The notes under the pieces are model-generated. The model saw nothing but the letters and a program-made list of their open reading frames with translations, had not been told where the DNA came from and made no database searches. Position numbers and translations under genes: made by a program. DNA of 64,000 nt from Bacteroidota bacterium (GTDB lineage Bacteria; Bacteroidota; Bacteroidia; Sphingobacteriales; Sphingobacteriaceae): the NCBI GenBank assembly GCA_026224775.1, contig JAMFRP010000019.1, forward strand, positions 186,001-250,000, given 5' to 3'. This document shows positions 1-8,223 of the stretch, piece after piece. Every line of letters begins with the position of its first letter. The first letter of the stretch is position 1.

Positions 1-1
1 T

Positions 2-805
2 AACGCTACCATCCCAAATTCTCAGATCAATGATGACGATAAAAAGCTGCAGGCGGCCTTAAAGCCCTCGTCACAGAAATATTCGCAACTCTATAAGGAG
101 TACCGGGCTACTTCCCCGGATTCGCAAAAGTCAGCCACTTTTCAAAAAAGGATGCAAGAAAGGGAAGATGCAATTGAGCAGGAAAAAAACGTCGTTGAAC
201 TGGATTTTATAAAGAACAACCCGCAATCCATGATCAGTCTCTTTACATTGGAGGAATATGCCGGTCCGGTACCGGATGGTGAGAAAATAGCGCCTTACTT
301 TAATTCATTATCAGCAGAAGTAAAGGATAGTCCGCGGGGGAAAAAATATAATATTTACATAAGTGTTATTATGCGCACGGCTGTAGGCAAACCGGCGCCG
401 GAATTTTCACAGCCTGATACCGCCGGGAAACAGATAGCATTATCATCTTATAGGGGTAAATATGTGCTGCTTGATTTTTGGGCAAGCTGGTGTCATCCAT
501 GCCGTGCCGAAAATCCCGTTGTCGTCGCCGCTTTTAATAAATACCATCCAAAAGGACTTGAAATATTAAGCGTTTCTCTGGATGATAACAGGGCAAGTTG
601 GGTGAAGGCTATTTTACAGGATAAACTGCCATGGGCACAGGTATCTGATCTTAAATACTGGAAGAGCGAAGTTTCTGAACTGTATGGAGTCAGGGCTATT
701 CCGCAAAATTTCCTAATTGCGCCTGATGGTAAAATCGTAGCTAAAAATCTACGTGGTAATGAGCTGGAAACAAAACTTGAAGAAGTATTCAACAAGATGC
801 AATAA
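2..805 (+). CDS. TlpA/DUF4369-type periplasmic thioredoxin, 5' end outside window
   Basis: The frame is open from base 2, so the gene starts upstream and only its last 267 codons are here. The first part, with residues like SQINDDDKKL and a glutamate/lysine-rich helical stretch, matches the linker that follows a DUF4369 domain in Bacteroidota TlpA-like proteins. The C-terminal half is a thioredoxin fold with the redox motif WCHPC (first Cys codon at 491) and the cis-proline region AIPQNF. Such proteins are exported and act as thiol-disulfide reductases in the periplasm. The partner is unknown; the same family recurs seven more times in this window. A small lipoprotein gene follows 6 bases after the stop and is probably co-transcribed. 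Family assignment is firm; substrate is not. Confidence 0.9.
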   Translation, partial: NATIPNSQINDDDKKLQAALKPSSQKYSQLYKEYRATSPDSQKSATFQKRMQEREDAIEQEKNVVELDFIKNNPQSMISLFTLEEYAGPVPDGEKIAPYFNSLSAEVKDSPRGKKYNIYISVIMRTAVGKPAPEFSQPDTAGKQIALSSYRGKYVLLDFWASWCHPCRAENPVVVAAFNKYHPKGLEILSVSLDDNRASWVKAILQDKLPWAQVSDLKYWKSEVSELYGVRAIPQNFLIAPDGKIVAKNLRGNELETKLEEVFNKMQ

Positions 806-811
806 TCAGGT

Positions 812-1165
812 ATGAAACTATCCGGAAAATTTTTATTTCTTAGCCTTATGATCATCTTGCTGGCTGATTTTAACTCATGTGCCATCCGGAAAAGTGAATC
901 GCGGTCAGACCTGGCGGTCGGGGATACCGGAATGGTTAGCTATACTATTGTAATCAATCCCCGTGATCAGGCCAATGCTGCAAAAATACGGTACCTGGTA
1001 AATGCCGACCATTACGTTCAACTTAATACTGAGACAGATTTAAAGTCAGATGGTAAGTTTATAATAATAAGGTTTAAAGCGACAGGTTCAGGATTTGAAA
1101 GGCTAAGAAATAATTTATTTGATAATGATTTGGGAGAATTCTGCTTTGTAAAACTTGATCAATGA
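812..1165 (+). CDS. Small putative lipoprotein, function unknown
   Basis: A 117-residue protein with a hydrophobic N-terminal segment ending in a possible lipobox (residues FNSC, Cys at about 23), so it is predicted to be exported and lipid-anchored. The remaining ~95 residues are mixed alpha/beta with no motif I recognise. The gene begins 6 bases after the TlpA-like gene and probably shares its transcript. Codon use looks like that of its neighbours. It could be a periplasmic accessory of the thioredoxin system, but that is only context. Confidence 0.65.
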   Translation: MKLSGKFLFLSLMIILLADFNSCAIRKSESRSDLAVGDTGMVSYTIVINPRDQANAAKIRYLVNADHYVQLNTETDLKSDGKFIIIRFKATGSGFERLRNNLFDNDLGEFCFVKLDQ

Positions 1166-1473
1166 TCAGACGTGTATCTTCACAGTAGCGTTGCAGGTTC
1201 GGCTTCACTTTTATAACCTGTACTGCCATTTTCAACATCATATAAAAAGTCTTCCAGCATGGCCTGCGCTTTGAGCCCTATGACAGATTTTGGCCTGACG
1301 GCATTGCCGATGCTGAAAGGGAATCAAGAATTGGTGACTAAAGCATCGCCCGTGAGTATATTAACTTATAAGCGATCTGCGTTTCCCTGATATCCTGAAA
1401 ATCCCGCTGTGTGCTTTGTGTTAAATTACAAAATAAACAGGGGGTTTTTCTGCCAAAAACCATTTGCTCTTGC

Positions 1474-1665
1474 CTAGGCTTCAAAAAGCTTCGGCCGCTC
1501 GTGCACGGGTGAACTTTTAGCTCCCATGCACCAGCCATGCCCTCCGGTCTGGAATAAATGTAATTTAGATGGGATATTATGCTGCTGTAGGGCCGCATAC
1601 ATCAGCTTGCTGTTTTCTACGGGTGAGATCGGATCATCCAGCGTCTGATATCTAACTTTTATCAC
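1474..1665 (-). pseudogene. C-terminal fragment of an alpha/beta-hydrolase (acetylxylan-esterase-like)
   Basis: The minus strand encodes about 63 residues that resemble the end of esterases of the dienelactone-hydrolase/acetyl-xylan-esterase type. There is an Asp-containing DDPISPVENS segment, then a GGHGW segment carrying the catalytic His, then the usual tail before the stop (SPVHERPKLFEA). The nucleophile region and everything upstream are missing, replaced by the palindromic region at 1688-1728. This is a decayed 3' remnant, not a functional gene. The bases from 1166 to 1473 hold nothing I can recognise; a minus-strand stretch of about 45 codons around 1185-1320 looks protein-like but I could not assign it. 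Confidence 0.55.
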
Positions 1666-1687
1666 TAAATAATGTGAATGTCATTTT

Positions 1688-1728
1688 AATATATATACCA
1701 TGGAATTATATTCCATGGTATATATATT
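1688..1728. promoter_or_regulatory. Long perfect palindrome, candidate MarR operator
   Basis: Two perfect 19-base arms (1688-1706 and 1710-1728) separated by TAT. The core is CCATGG, nine bases, CCATGG (1698-1703 and 1713-1718). The same core with identical 15-base spacing recurs at 2382-2402 on the other side of the MarR gene. MarR dimers bind AT-rich palindromes of this size, so autoregulation is likely. It lies 192 bases before the MarR start, so it may also belong to a lost promoter. Confidence 0.6.
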
Positions 1729-1729
1729 T

Positions 1730-1868
1730 GATTGGTGATTTTTTACGGACAGACCAGACCCCGGGGCCGGCCATAGTGTTTGGTGCGGTTGCGATCTTAT
1801 TGATTGTGGTTAGAAGTGCATGGGAGCGGAAGCAGGCGCATTGGATAACGATAGCCCAAACATTTTAA
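1730..1868 (+). pseudogene. Possible C-terminal scrap of a membrane transporter
   Basis: An open stretch of about 45 codons encodes a short hydrophilic turn, a hydrophobic segment (AIVFGAVAILLIVV) and a basic tail (RSAWERKQ), resembling the last transmembrane helix of a drug/metabolite-type transporter. There is no upstream part; the frame runs back into the palindrome. Assignment to the DMT superfamily is a guess; it is best regarded as gene debris. Confidence 0.25.
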
Positions 1869-1919
1869 TTGTTATTAAATTAGCGGAATATACAATACAC
1901 GGTAAATAAATATTGCATT

Positions 1920-2360
1920 ATGAAAATTGAGGACGAGATCAGACAGGCGCAGTTCAACAGGCCGCAGCATAAAGCGGGAATGAACCTTATTTTCACGGCT
2001 AACTGGCTGTTGAACGAAATTTCGGTTGCCCTCAAGCCTATCGGCCTTTCCCTTCAACAGCTGAATGCGCTGACCATTTTGAAAGGGCAAGCCAACCATA
2101 CGGCAAGTGTTAACCTGATCCGTGAGCGGCTGATTGACCGCATGCCGAATGTTTCAAGATTGCTAAACAAGCTGATGGACAAAGGATTAATCAAAAAGGA
2201 CCGGGATCTTTCAGATCAGCGGGTCGTTTACATCAATTTGACCGCCGAAGGCGAAAAGGCCGCTTTAAAAGGAAGGGAGCTTTTTAATAAAGTTGCTTAC
2301 GGAATCGACAATGAGCAGGCTGAACTGCTCAACGATCTTTTAGAAAAAATGAGGAAGTAA
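1920..2360 (+). CDS. MarR-family transcriptional regulator
   Basis: A 146-residue winged-helix protein of normal MarR length. The recognition region (residues about 60-85, NVSRLLNKLMDKGLI) and the wing (DLSDQRVVYINLTAEG) are typical; the N- and C-terminal helices form the dimerisation part. MarR proteins usually repress a neighbouring gene and release DNA on binding a phenolic or electrophilic ligand, or on cysteine oxidation; no cysteine is visible here, so a ligand is more likely. The gene lies between two copies of the CCATGG-N9-CCATGG site and just upstream of an NADP-dependent enone reductase, its most probable target. Confidence 0.9.
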   Translation: MKIEDEIRQAQFNRPQHKAGMNLIFTANWLLNEISVALKPIGLSLQQLNALTILKGQANHTASVNLIRERLIDRMPNVSRLLNKLMDKGLIKKDRDLSDQRVVYINLTAEGEKAALKGRELFNKVAYGIDNEQAELLNDLLEKMRK

Positions 2361-2380
2361 AATTTTTTACACAAATACAA

Positions 2381-2402
2381 TCCATGGTTTATTATTCCAT
2401 GG
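2381..2402. promoter_or_regulatory. Second candidate MarR operator, before the oxidoreductase
   Basis: CCATGG at 2382-2387 and again at 2397-2402, the same 15-base spacing as in the palindrome at 1688-1728. It lies 18 bases before the ATG of the oxidoreductase at 2420, a position where bound repressor would block transcription. Two identically spaced copies flanking a MarR gene make a real operator likely. Confidence 0.6.
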
Positions 2403-2419
2403 GTTAAATTAATAATAAC

Positions 2420-3412
2420 ATGAAAAACAGAAAAATCATCTTAAAAAAAAGGCCGGTTGGAATGCCCTTGCCTTCTGACTTCAGTAACGAAGAAGAATTA
2501 ATGCCTGTAAACAGAGAAGGGGAAATTCTCCTGAAATCGGTTTACGTTTCGGTAGATCCTTACCTGCGCGGTAAAATGAACGGCACGCATCCACCAATCT
2601 TTGAATTAAACGAATCGGTGGCATCGAAAATTATTGCTGAGATAGTTGAGTCGAATAACGACAATTACAAAAAAGGCGATTTCGTTTCCGGCTACCTGGA
2701 CTGGAAAATGTATCAGACATCAGATGGCAAAACTTTGCAAAAGCTCGATGCAAATGCTGCTCCGCTAAGAGCTTATTTAGGAGTATTAGGCATAACCGGT
2801 TTATCTGCCTACATCGCGTTAATGGACATTGGAAAGCCCAAAACAGGAGAAACGCTGGTAGTGTCGGGCGCAGCCGGTGCGGTGGGAACTATAGTGGGCC
2901 AGATTGGCAAAATTATGGGATGCAGGGTAATTGGAATTGCTGGTACCGATGAAAAGGTAGCGCTGCTAAAATCAAAATTTGGGTTTGATGAAGCTATAAA
3001 TTACAAAACCGCTCCTGATATTAAGGCTGCCATAGCCACATTATGCCCAAGTGGTGTCGATATTTATTTTGACAATGTTGGCGGAACGATCTCTGATGCC
3101 GTGATCGCTAACTTGAATGAGTATGGCCGGGTTCCGGTTTGCGGCTCAATTTCAAATTACAACGATGTAGAAGAAAAAACAGGCCCAAGTTTGCTTCCAC
3201 TCGTGGTCTACAAATTCCTCACTATTCAGGGTTTTATAATAGGTGATCATGTGGCCAGGTTCCCTGAGGTGACTACCCAGTTAGCGGAGTGGTTAAAGGA
3301 AGGTAAACTAACTTATTCTGAAACAATTCTTGAAGGTTTTGATAAGTTACCTGAAGCTTTCATTGGGTTGTTTGAAGGTAGAAATGAAGGTAAGATGATT
3401 GTTAAAATTTAA
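2420..3412 (+). CDS. NADP-dependent enone/alkenal reductase (CurA/prostaglandin-reductase-like MDR)
   Basis: A 330-residue zinc-independent medium-chain dehydrogenase/reductase. The N-terminal substrate domain has the DPYLRGKM motif (about residues 50-57) of the leukotriene-B4 dehydrogenase/curcumin-reductase branch. The Rossmann domain carries SGAAGAVG (about 150-157). These enzymes reduce the activated double bond of alpha,beta-unsaturated carbonyls with NADPH in the cytoplasm. A close paralogue lies at 8224-9219 on the other strand. The gene directly follows a MarR gene and its putative operator, and precedes a broken old-yellow-enzyme gene, giving a detoxification context. The true substrate is unknown. 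Confidence 0.9.
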   Translation: MKNRKIILKKRPVGMPLPSDFSNEEELMPVNREGEILLKSVYVSVDPYLRGKMNGTHPPIFELNESVASKIIAEIVESNNDNYKKGDFVSGYLDWKMYQTSDGKTLQKLDANAAPLRAYLGVLGITGLSAYIALMDIGKPKTGETLVVSGAAGAVGTIVGQIGKIMGCRVIGIAGTDEKVALLKSKFGFDEAINYKTAPDIKAAIATLCPSGVDIYFDNVGGTISDAVIANLNEYGRVPVCGSISNYNDVEEKTGPSLLPLVVYKFLTIQGFIIGDHVARFPEVTTQLAEWLKEGKLTYSETILEGFDKLPEAFIGLFEGRNEGKMIVKI

Positions 3413-3421
3413 TTAAACAAG

Positions 3422-4456
3422 ATGAATACAGATAATTTGTTTAAACCTTTTTCTCTTAAATCTAAAGAATGGGTTAATTATGGCTCCGATGTCGCGGTAT
3501 TTTGCCAATAATGGTGTACCGTAGCCGAAACGGAATCTTATTATTCAAAAGAGCGGAAGGTGAAGTAGCGGTAATCCTTTCAGAAGGAACTGTGATAAAA
3601 AGAGCTTCTGCTGCTAACGAGTCCGACATCCCACGCTTTTATGGAGCGGCTGTATTCGATTCCTGAAAAAACATAGTAAATGAGGTACATAAAGCTGGTG
3701 GAAGTGTGGGGCCGCAATTATGACATATGGGTATTAAACCCCATGCTTCAGGATGGTTACCAAATCAGCCTTTCGAAGACTGATCCGGATATGACAAACA
3801 TGGAATGCAGGTTGGAACTATCATGACGGATACTGATATAGCGGATACGATTTCTGCGTTTTGAAGAGCTTCCGCAGAAACTAAACGACTGGGGTTTGAT
3901 TGTTTGGAACTTCATGGCGCTCACGGTTATTTGATAGACCAGTTTTTTGGGGAGACTACCAATAAACGCACAGATCATTTTGGCGGACTTATCATTGCCG
4001 AACGTAACCGCTTTGCAGTGGAAGTTGTAAAAGAAGTGCACAAGGCTGCAGGCGAAGCGTTTGCTGTTATTCTACTAAGCCTTCTGATTTCAATTATCAG
4101 CACGTCAGAACACCCCTGGAAATGGGACATTGGTTAACTCCTCTTGCTGAAGCAGGTGTGGACATCTTTCATTGCTCTCAACGTAGGTTCTGGGAACCGG
4201 AATTTGAAGGATCGGACCTGAATTTGGCACGCTGGGCAAAAAATAACCGGAATGCCCACTATTACTGTTGGTTCCACCGGGCCGACTGGCGAGTTTATGG
4301 CGGGACTAAATGGTGAAAATTCAGATCCAAGTTCTTTGGAAGAAGTATTGCGCCGTATGGATAGAAGAGATTCCTGACTGGGTAAAAAAGATACGTGAAA
4401 AGTGCTTGAATGAATTAAAGGGATTTACGAAGGAGGCACTTATTGAACTTTTTTAA
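3422..4456 (+). pseudogene. Degraded NADH:flavin oxidoreductase (old yellow enzyme) gene
   Basis: It starts with an ATG 9 bases after the oxidoreductase stop. Pieces of an old-yellow-enzyme family protein appear in order but in different frames: NLFKPFSLKS, then MAPMSRYFANNGVP after a frame change near 3465, then RFYGA (frame-dependent), then LELHGAHGYLIDQFF at about 3904-3948, then a FGG-containing segment, then PLAEAGVDIFHCSQRRFWEP (4137-4196), then a terminal ELKGFTKEALIELF. Internal stops and at least four frame changes separate them. The length (about 345 codons) equals a complete enzyme, so the gene decayed by small indels rather than large deletion. It cannot give a working product. 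Confidence 0.85.
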
Positions 4457-4490
4457 AAAGGTAAATTATTCCAAATAAATATTAAATAAT

Positions 4491-5879
4491 ATGGAAACTA
4501 CAGAAAAAAGAAATACCATAAAATCAATCAACCCGGCAACAAATGTGTTGCTGAAAGAATTTGAAATTACCAGTCCCGAAAAGCTGGAAGATATCCTTGC
4601 GAAGGCAGATAAAGCCTTTAAGACCTGGAAAAACACATCTTTTGAAGATCGTGCTGTTATACTTAAAAAAGCAGCAGAATTGATCCTAGACAAAAAACAG
4701 TTCCTTGCTGAATTGGCTACACTCGAAGTAGGGAAGAAGATCAGCGAAAGCATTGGTGAGGTTGAACTGGCCGCGAAGTTCTACAATTATTATGCTGAAC
4801 ATGCAGTGGATTTTCTTGCAGATAAACCTGTAAAAACACCATTAGGTGATGCTTTTTTAAGTTATGATCCTATTGGTACATTATTAAGTATCCAACCATG
4901 GAACTTCCCTTATTACCAGGTGTTACGTGTTGGTGCGCCGCAATTAATGGCAGGAAATACCATGATACTTAAACATGCCTCAAATGTGCCGCAATGTGCC
5001 CAGGCGATGGAAGACATCCTGCAAGAAGCGGGATTACCTGATGGTGTATTCACTAATGTTTTCCTGCCCGGCAATAAGGTAGGAGAATTGATGGATGACC
5101 CGAGAATAAAAGGCGTAATGCTTACCGGCAGCGAGAAGGCGGGAGCGAGTATAGCTATTGCGGCAAGTAAAAATATAAAAAAAGCTACGCTTGAATTGGG
5201 CGGTAGCGACCCTTTTATAGTGCTTGATGATGCTGACCTGGACAAGGCGGTGCAAATGGCAGTTTATGGTCGTATGTATAACTCCGGCCGGGCGTGCGCC
5301 TCACCAAAGCGAATCATCGTTCAGGAAAATATAGCTGATGCGTTTTTGGCAAAGGCTTTAAGTATTTTCGATAAATTAAAAGTTGGCGATCCGATGGATC
5401 CAAGTACAGATGTTGCTCCATTAAGTTCAGAAAGCGCGGTGATTGAAGTTTTGGAACAGGTAGATAAAGCTGTAGAAGAAAGTGCAACTCTTGTACGTGG
5501 CGGACATAGAATCGACAGGGAAGGCGCATATATGGAGCCAACTTTATTAACAAACATTACCGAAAACATGCTTGCTTTTAAAGAGGAAATATTTGGACCG
5601 GTATTTATGTTTTATACGGTAAAAAATGACCAGGAAGCGATCGACCTGGCCAACGCTACAGACTTTGGTCTTGGATGTACTATTTATGCAAGCCAGGATA
5701 GAGCGGTTAAGATTGGCCGTCAAATTGATTCGGGTATAATTTACATTAACCAGCTTACTACTGCAACACCTGAATTGCCTTATGGAGGTACTAAGAATTC
5801 CGGCTATGGCAGGGAACAATCAGAGGAGGGCATACATGAATTTATGAACGCAAAGATCATGGCTATCGCAAAAAATTAA
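4491..5879 (+). CDS. NAD(P)-dependent aldehyde dehydrogenase, succinate-semialdehyde type (Sad/YneI-like)
   Basis: A 462-residue aldehyde dehydrogenase. The catalytic cysteine is C269 (NSGRACASPKR) and the general-base glutamate E235 (LELGGSDPF). The segment QPWNFPYYQVLR and the KHASNVPQCA motif place it near succinate-semialdehyde dehydrogenases of the short YneI/Sad group, which oxidise the semialdehyde to succinate in the cytoplasm. It lies 34 bases after the old-yellow-enzyme remnant, so it was probably the next gene of a MarR-controlled operon. Other short aldehydes are possible substrates. Confidence 0.85.
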   Translation: METTEKRNTIKSINPATNVLLKEFEITSPEKLEDILAKADKAFKTWKNTSFEDRAVILKKAAELILDKKQFLAELATLEVGKKISESIGEVELAAKFYNYYAEHAVDFLADKPVKTPLGDAFLSYDPIGTLLSIQPWNFPYYQVLRVGAPQLMAGNTMILKHASNVPQCAQAMEDILQEAGLPDGVFTNVFLPGNKVGELMDDPRIKGVMLTGSEKAGASIAIAASKNIKKATLELGGSDPFIVLDDADLDKAVQMAVYGRMYNSGRACASPKRIIVQENIADAFLAKALSIFDKLKVGDPMDPSTDVAPLSSESAVIEVLEQVDKAVEESATLVRGGHRIDREGAYMEPTLLTNITENMLAFKEEIFGPVFMFYTVKNDQEAIDLANATDFGLGCTIYASQDRAVKIGRQIDSGIIYINQLTTATPELPYGGTKNSGYGREQSEEGIHEFMNAKIMAIAKN

Positions 5880-5955
5880 GTATTAAAATTAGTCCGGAAC
5901 GATCATAGACAATTCCGGATTAATTATTAAAAACAAGAACATTAAAATTACTACA

Positions 5956-6531
5956 ATGAGATTTTCTCCAATTTCACCAAGCCGGCTTTCTGAAATTCAA
6001 CAACCTGTTGCCCAAAAAATACAATATAGCCTTGATAATTTTTTGAAGGGCTTTATTGCCAGTAGGGAAGACGGAGCCTTGCTCGGCCCGTTTACGCCAA
6101 TGATTCATTTTCCGGAATATGGTGCAGCAATGCTTGCCTTTAATGATGCAATATCTAAAGATTCCAGTTTACCACCCATTGTAAGGGAAATAGCAATTTT
6201 AGTTACCGGCGCGCATTTCCGGGCCAGATATGAGATATATGCCCATTCATTAGTTGCAGCGGGTAAAGGGCTTGCCGCTTCCAAAATTTCAACAATTTGT
6301 TCGGGCGAACGTCCGGTTGATCTTGAAACGGATGAGGCTTTAGTATATGACATTACTGCTTTACTTATAAGCGGGGGGCAATTATCTGATTTCACCTATC
6401 ATCTGGCATTAGAAACTTTCGGTGAACGGGGGGTGGCAGAATTAACTTATCTGATAGGCAATTATTGTAGAGTGTCGATTTTGCTCAACACGTATGATAT
6501 CGCGGTTCCAGAGCATGCTATAACAATATGA
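5956..6531 (+). CDS. Carboxymuconolactone-decarboxylase-family protein
   Basis: A 191-residue protein with the CMD fold signature: PPIVREIAILVTGAHFRARY followed by a second helix pair (EIYAHSLVAA). It lacks the CxxC of peroxidatic AhpD proteins, so a peroxidase role is unlikely; decarboxylase or lactone activity is possible but unproven. It follows the aldehyde dehydrogenase by 76 bases on the same strand. The next 280 bases (6532-6811) contain only fragments of open frame, none recognised. Confidence 0.75.
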   Translation: MRFSPISPSRLSEIQQPVAQKIQYSLDNFLKGFIASREDGALLGPFTPMIHFPEYGAAMLAFNDAISKDSSLPPIVREIAILVTGAHFRARYEIYAHSLVAAGKGLAASKISTICSGERPVDLETDEALVYDITALLISGGQLSDFTYHLALETFGERGVAELTYLIGNYCRVSILLNTYDIAVPEHAITI

Positions 6532-6811
6532 AAAGACAATTAAGCGGCAATTTTTTAATGAGCATTGGTATCATCCTAATGTAAACGAATGCCATACGAG
6601 TGTTGTGCTAGAATTGAATGGGATAAAATGAAATGACCTTTATCGTCGGTACAACAAAAGTCATTATCGCCTTGTTGTCTGTATCCCATTTAATGAAAAC
6701 GATGCGCCCGAATTTAAAGTACCATACTGGATTTATTAGACATGAAATGTGAAAAGGTTTAAATATCGTTGCCTGTTATAGAAAACAATATTTTTTCAAA
6801 CAGGAGTGTAT

Positions 6812-7000
6812 TTATAAAGGATAGGCTGTAACACTTTTGGTTTCTGAAAGCACAAAAAAGCTTTGTACAGTAGTTATATTAGGTAGCGTTGCCAGCTTGT
6901 TCCTATAAAAATCATGGTATGAATCCATATCGCTGGTTGCTATGCGAAGAATGAAATCAAAAGTTCCGGTCATTTGAAAACACTCCATAACCTCTGGAAC
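6812..7000 (-). pseudogene. Relic of an Lrp/AsnC regulator C-terminus
   Basis: The minus strand encodes about 62 residues almost identical to the C-terminus of the intact Lrp protein at 23842-24306: both have EVMECFQMTGTFDFILR, then DMD-YH-FYR, then TLP-IT-VQSFFVLSETKS and end TAYPL. One extra codon lies in the FYRNKLATLP part. The helix-turn-helix half is missing. The similarity extends past the stop: the 3' flank at 6804-6829 and that at 23833-23858 share AGGAGTGTATTTATAAAGG. It is therefore a copied or left-over 3' end rather than a gene. Confidence 0.8.
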
Positions 7001-7065
7001 TAACTGCCGTATACATAATAGTGCTAAGGACGAACACAATGCAAAAAGGAGTGACGGAAAATATT

Positions 7066-7096
7066 AAGAGCTCCCGGCGATAAACCGGGGACTCTT
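7066..7096 (-). terminator. Hairpin after the alcohol dehydrogenase gene
   Basis: AAGAG-CT-CCCGG (7066-7077) pairs with CCGGG-GA-CTCTT (7085-7096) around a 7-base loop. It lies 13 bases beyond the stop of the minus-strand dehydrogenase, with a modest T-rich tail in that direction. It is probably the transcription terminator of the 8149-to-7109 gene. Confidence 0.6.
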
Positions 7097-7108
7097 ATTT
7101 GAATTTAA

Positions 7109-8149
7109 TTACAAAGAAGCCATATCAATTACAAAACGGTAACGCACGTCCCCTTTATGCATACGATCATATGCTTTTTGAATGTCTCTGATATCGATTA
7201 GTTCTATCTCGGATACAATGTTATTCTCAGCGCAATAGTCCAGCATCTCTTGGGTTTCTTTTATGCCACCCATACCGGAACCGGTCAGAATTTTGCTGCC
7301 CCCGGTTAAGCTGAAGACCGATATTTCCGCTGGCTTAGGAGGTAAACCGACACATATATGCACTCCATGAGTTCTCAATAAGGACAGGTACATATTAATA
7401 TCATGTTCCGCGGAAACTGTATCCAGAATAAAATCAAATGCCCCTCTTGCTGCCGCTAATTGTTCGGGATCGGTGGTCACCAGGAAATGGTGGGCACCAA
7501 GTTTTTTTGCATCTTCTTCTTTCTTTGGCGAGGTGCTTAATACAGTGACTTCAGCACCAAAGGCGATTCCGAATTTAACAGCCATATGTCCCAATCCGCC
7601 CAGGCCCAGAACCGCGAGTTTATGGCCTTTACCAACCTTCCACAACCGTAGCGGAGAATAGGTGGTGATACCTGCACATAATAACGGTGCTACGGCAGCC
7701 AGATCCAGCTTATCGGAAATATGCAGTACAAATTCTTCCCTTACTACAATCGTATTGGAATAACCGCCATAAGTAGGCATTCCGTCACGGCCGAGGTTAT
7801 TGTAAGTAAATGTTCTGACTTCAAGGCAATACTGTTCCATGTTTTGTTTGCAGTTTTCACAAACCTGGCAGGAATCAACGACGCAGCCGGTACCGGCCAG
7901 ATCGCCAACTTTGAAGTTTTTGACATGTTCACCGACTTTTACGACGCGGCCCACGATCTCATGGCCGGGAACCATTGGAAATAAGCCGGGAAACCATTCG
8001 TTGGTGACCTGGCTTAAGTCTGAATGGCAAACGCCGCAATATAATATGTCGAATTGCACATCATGAGGCCCGACCTCGCGGCGCTCAAAATCCCAGGGTG
8101 CTAAAGGCGTTTTCTCATTTTGCGCAGCATAAGCTTTAGTTTTAATCAT
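7109..8149 (-). CDS. Zinc-dependent NAD(P) alcohol dehydrogenase, YahK/cinnamyl-alcohol type
   Basis: A 346-residue medium-chain dehydrogenase. The catalytic zinc site is visible as CGVCHSD (about residues 37-43) and GHE (about 63-65). The structural zinc site is the four-cysteine lobe in the CVVDSCQVCENC region followed by EQYC. The Rossmann glycine motif is GLGGLGHMAVK. Enzymes of this branch reduce aldehydes to alcohols with NADPH. It is separated by 74 bases from the co-directional CurA-like gene upstream and is likely co-transcribed with it. A hairpin follows its stop. Confidence 0.9.
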   Translation of the reverse strand: MIKTKAYAAQNEKTPLAPWDFERREVGPHDVQFDILYCGVCHSDLSQVTNEWFPGLFPMVPGHEIVGRVVKVGEHVKNFKVGDLAGTGCVVDSCQVCENCKQNMEQYCLEVRTFTYNNLGRDGMPTYGGYSNTIVVREEFVLHISDKLDLAAVAPLLCAGITTYSPLRLWKVGKGHKLAVLGLGGLGHMAVKFGIAFGAEVTVLSTSPKKEEDAKKLGAHHFLVTTDPEQLAAARGAFDFILDTVSAEHDINMYLSLLRTHGVHICVGLPPKPAEISVFSLTGGSKILTGSGMGGIKETQEMLDYCAENNIVSEIELIDIRDIQKAYDRMHKGDVRYRFVIDMASL

Positions 8150-8223
8150 ATAGTTTAATTTAATATTTGTTTAAGGTGATTGTTTTTGAAATTGTGCCTT
8201 GTGTTTTTAGTGAGTAGGGGGAA

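Noticed and set aside
493..885. 130-codon minus-strand open frame
   Set aside because: It lies opposite the thioredoxin domain of the first gene and has no coherent protein features; it is a shadow of that gene.
1338..1598. 86-codon minus-strand frame near the esterase remnant
   Set aside because: It overlaps the recognisable esterase fragment in another frame and has no family resemblance.
3904..4316. Two short plus-strand frames as separate small genes
   Set aside because: Both are pieces of the same degraded old-yellow-enzyme gene in different frames.
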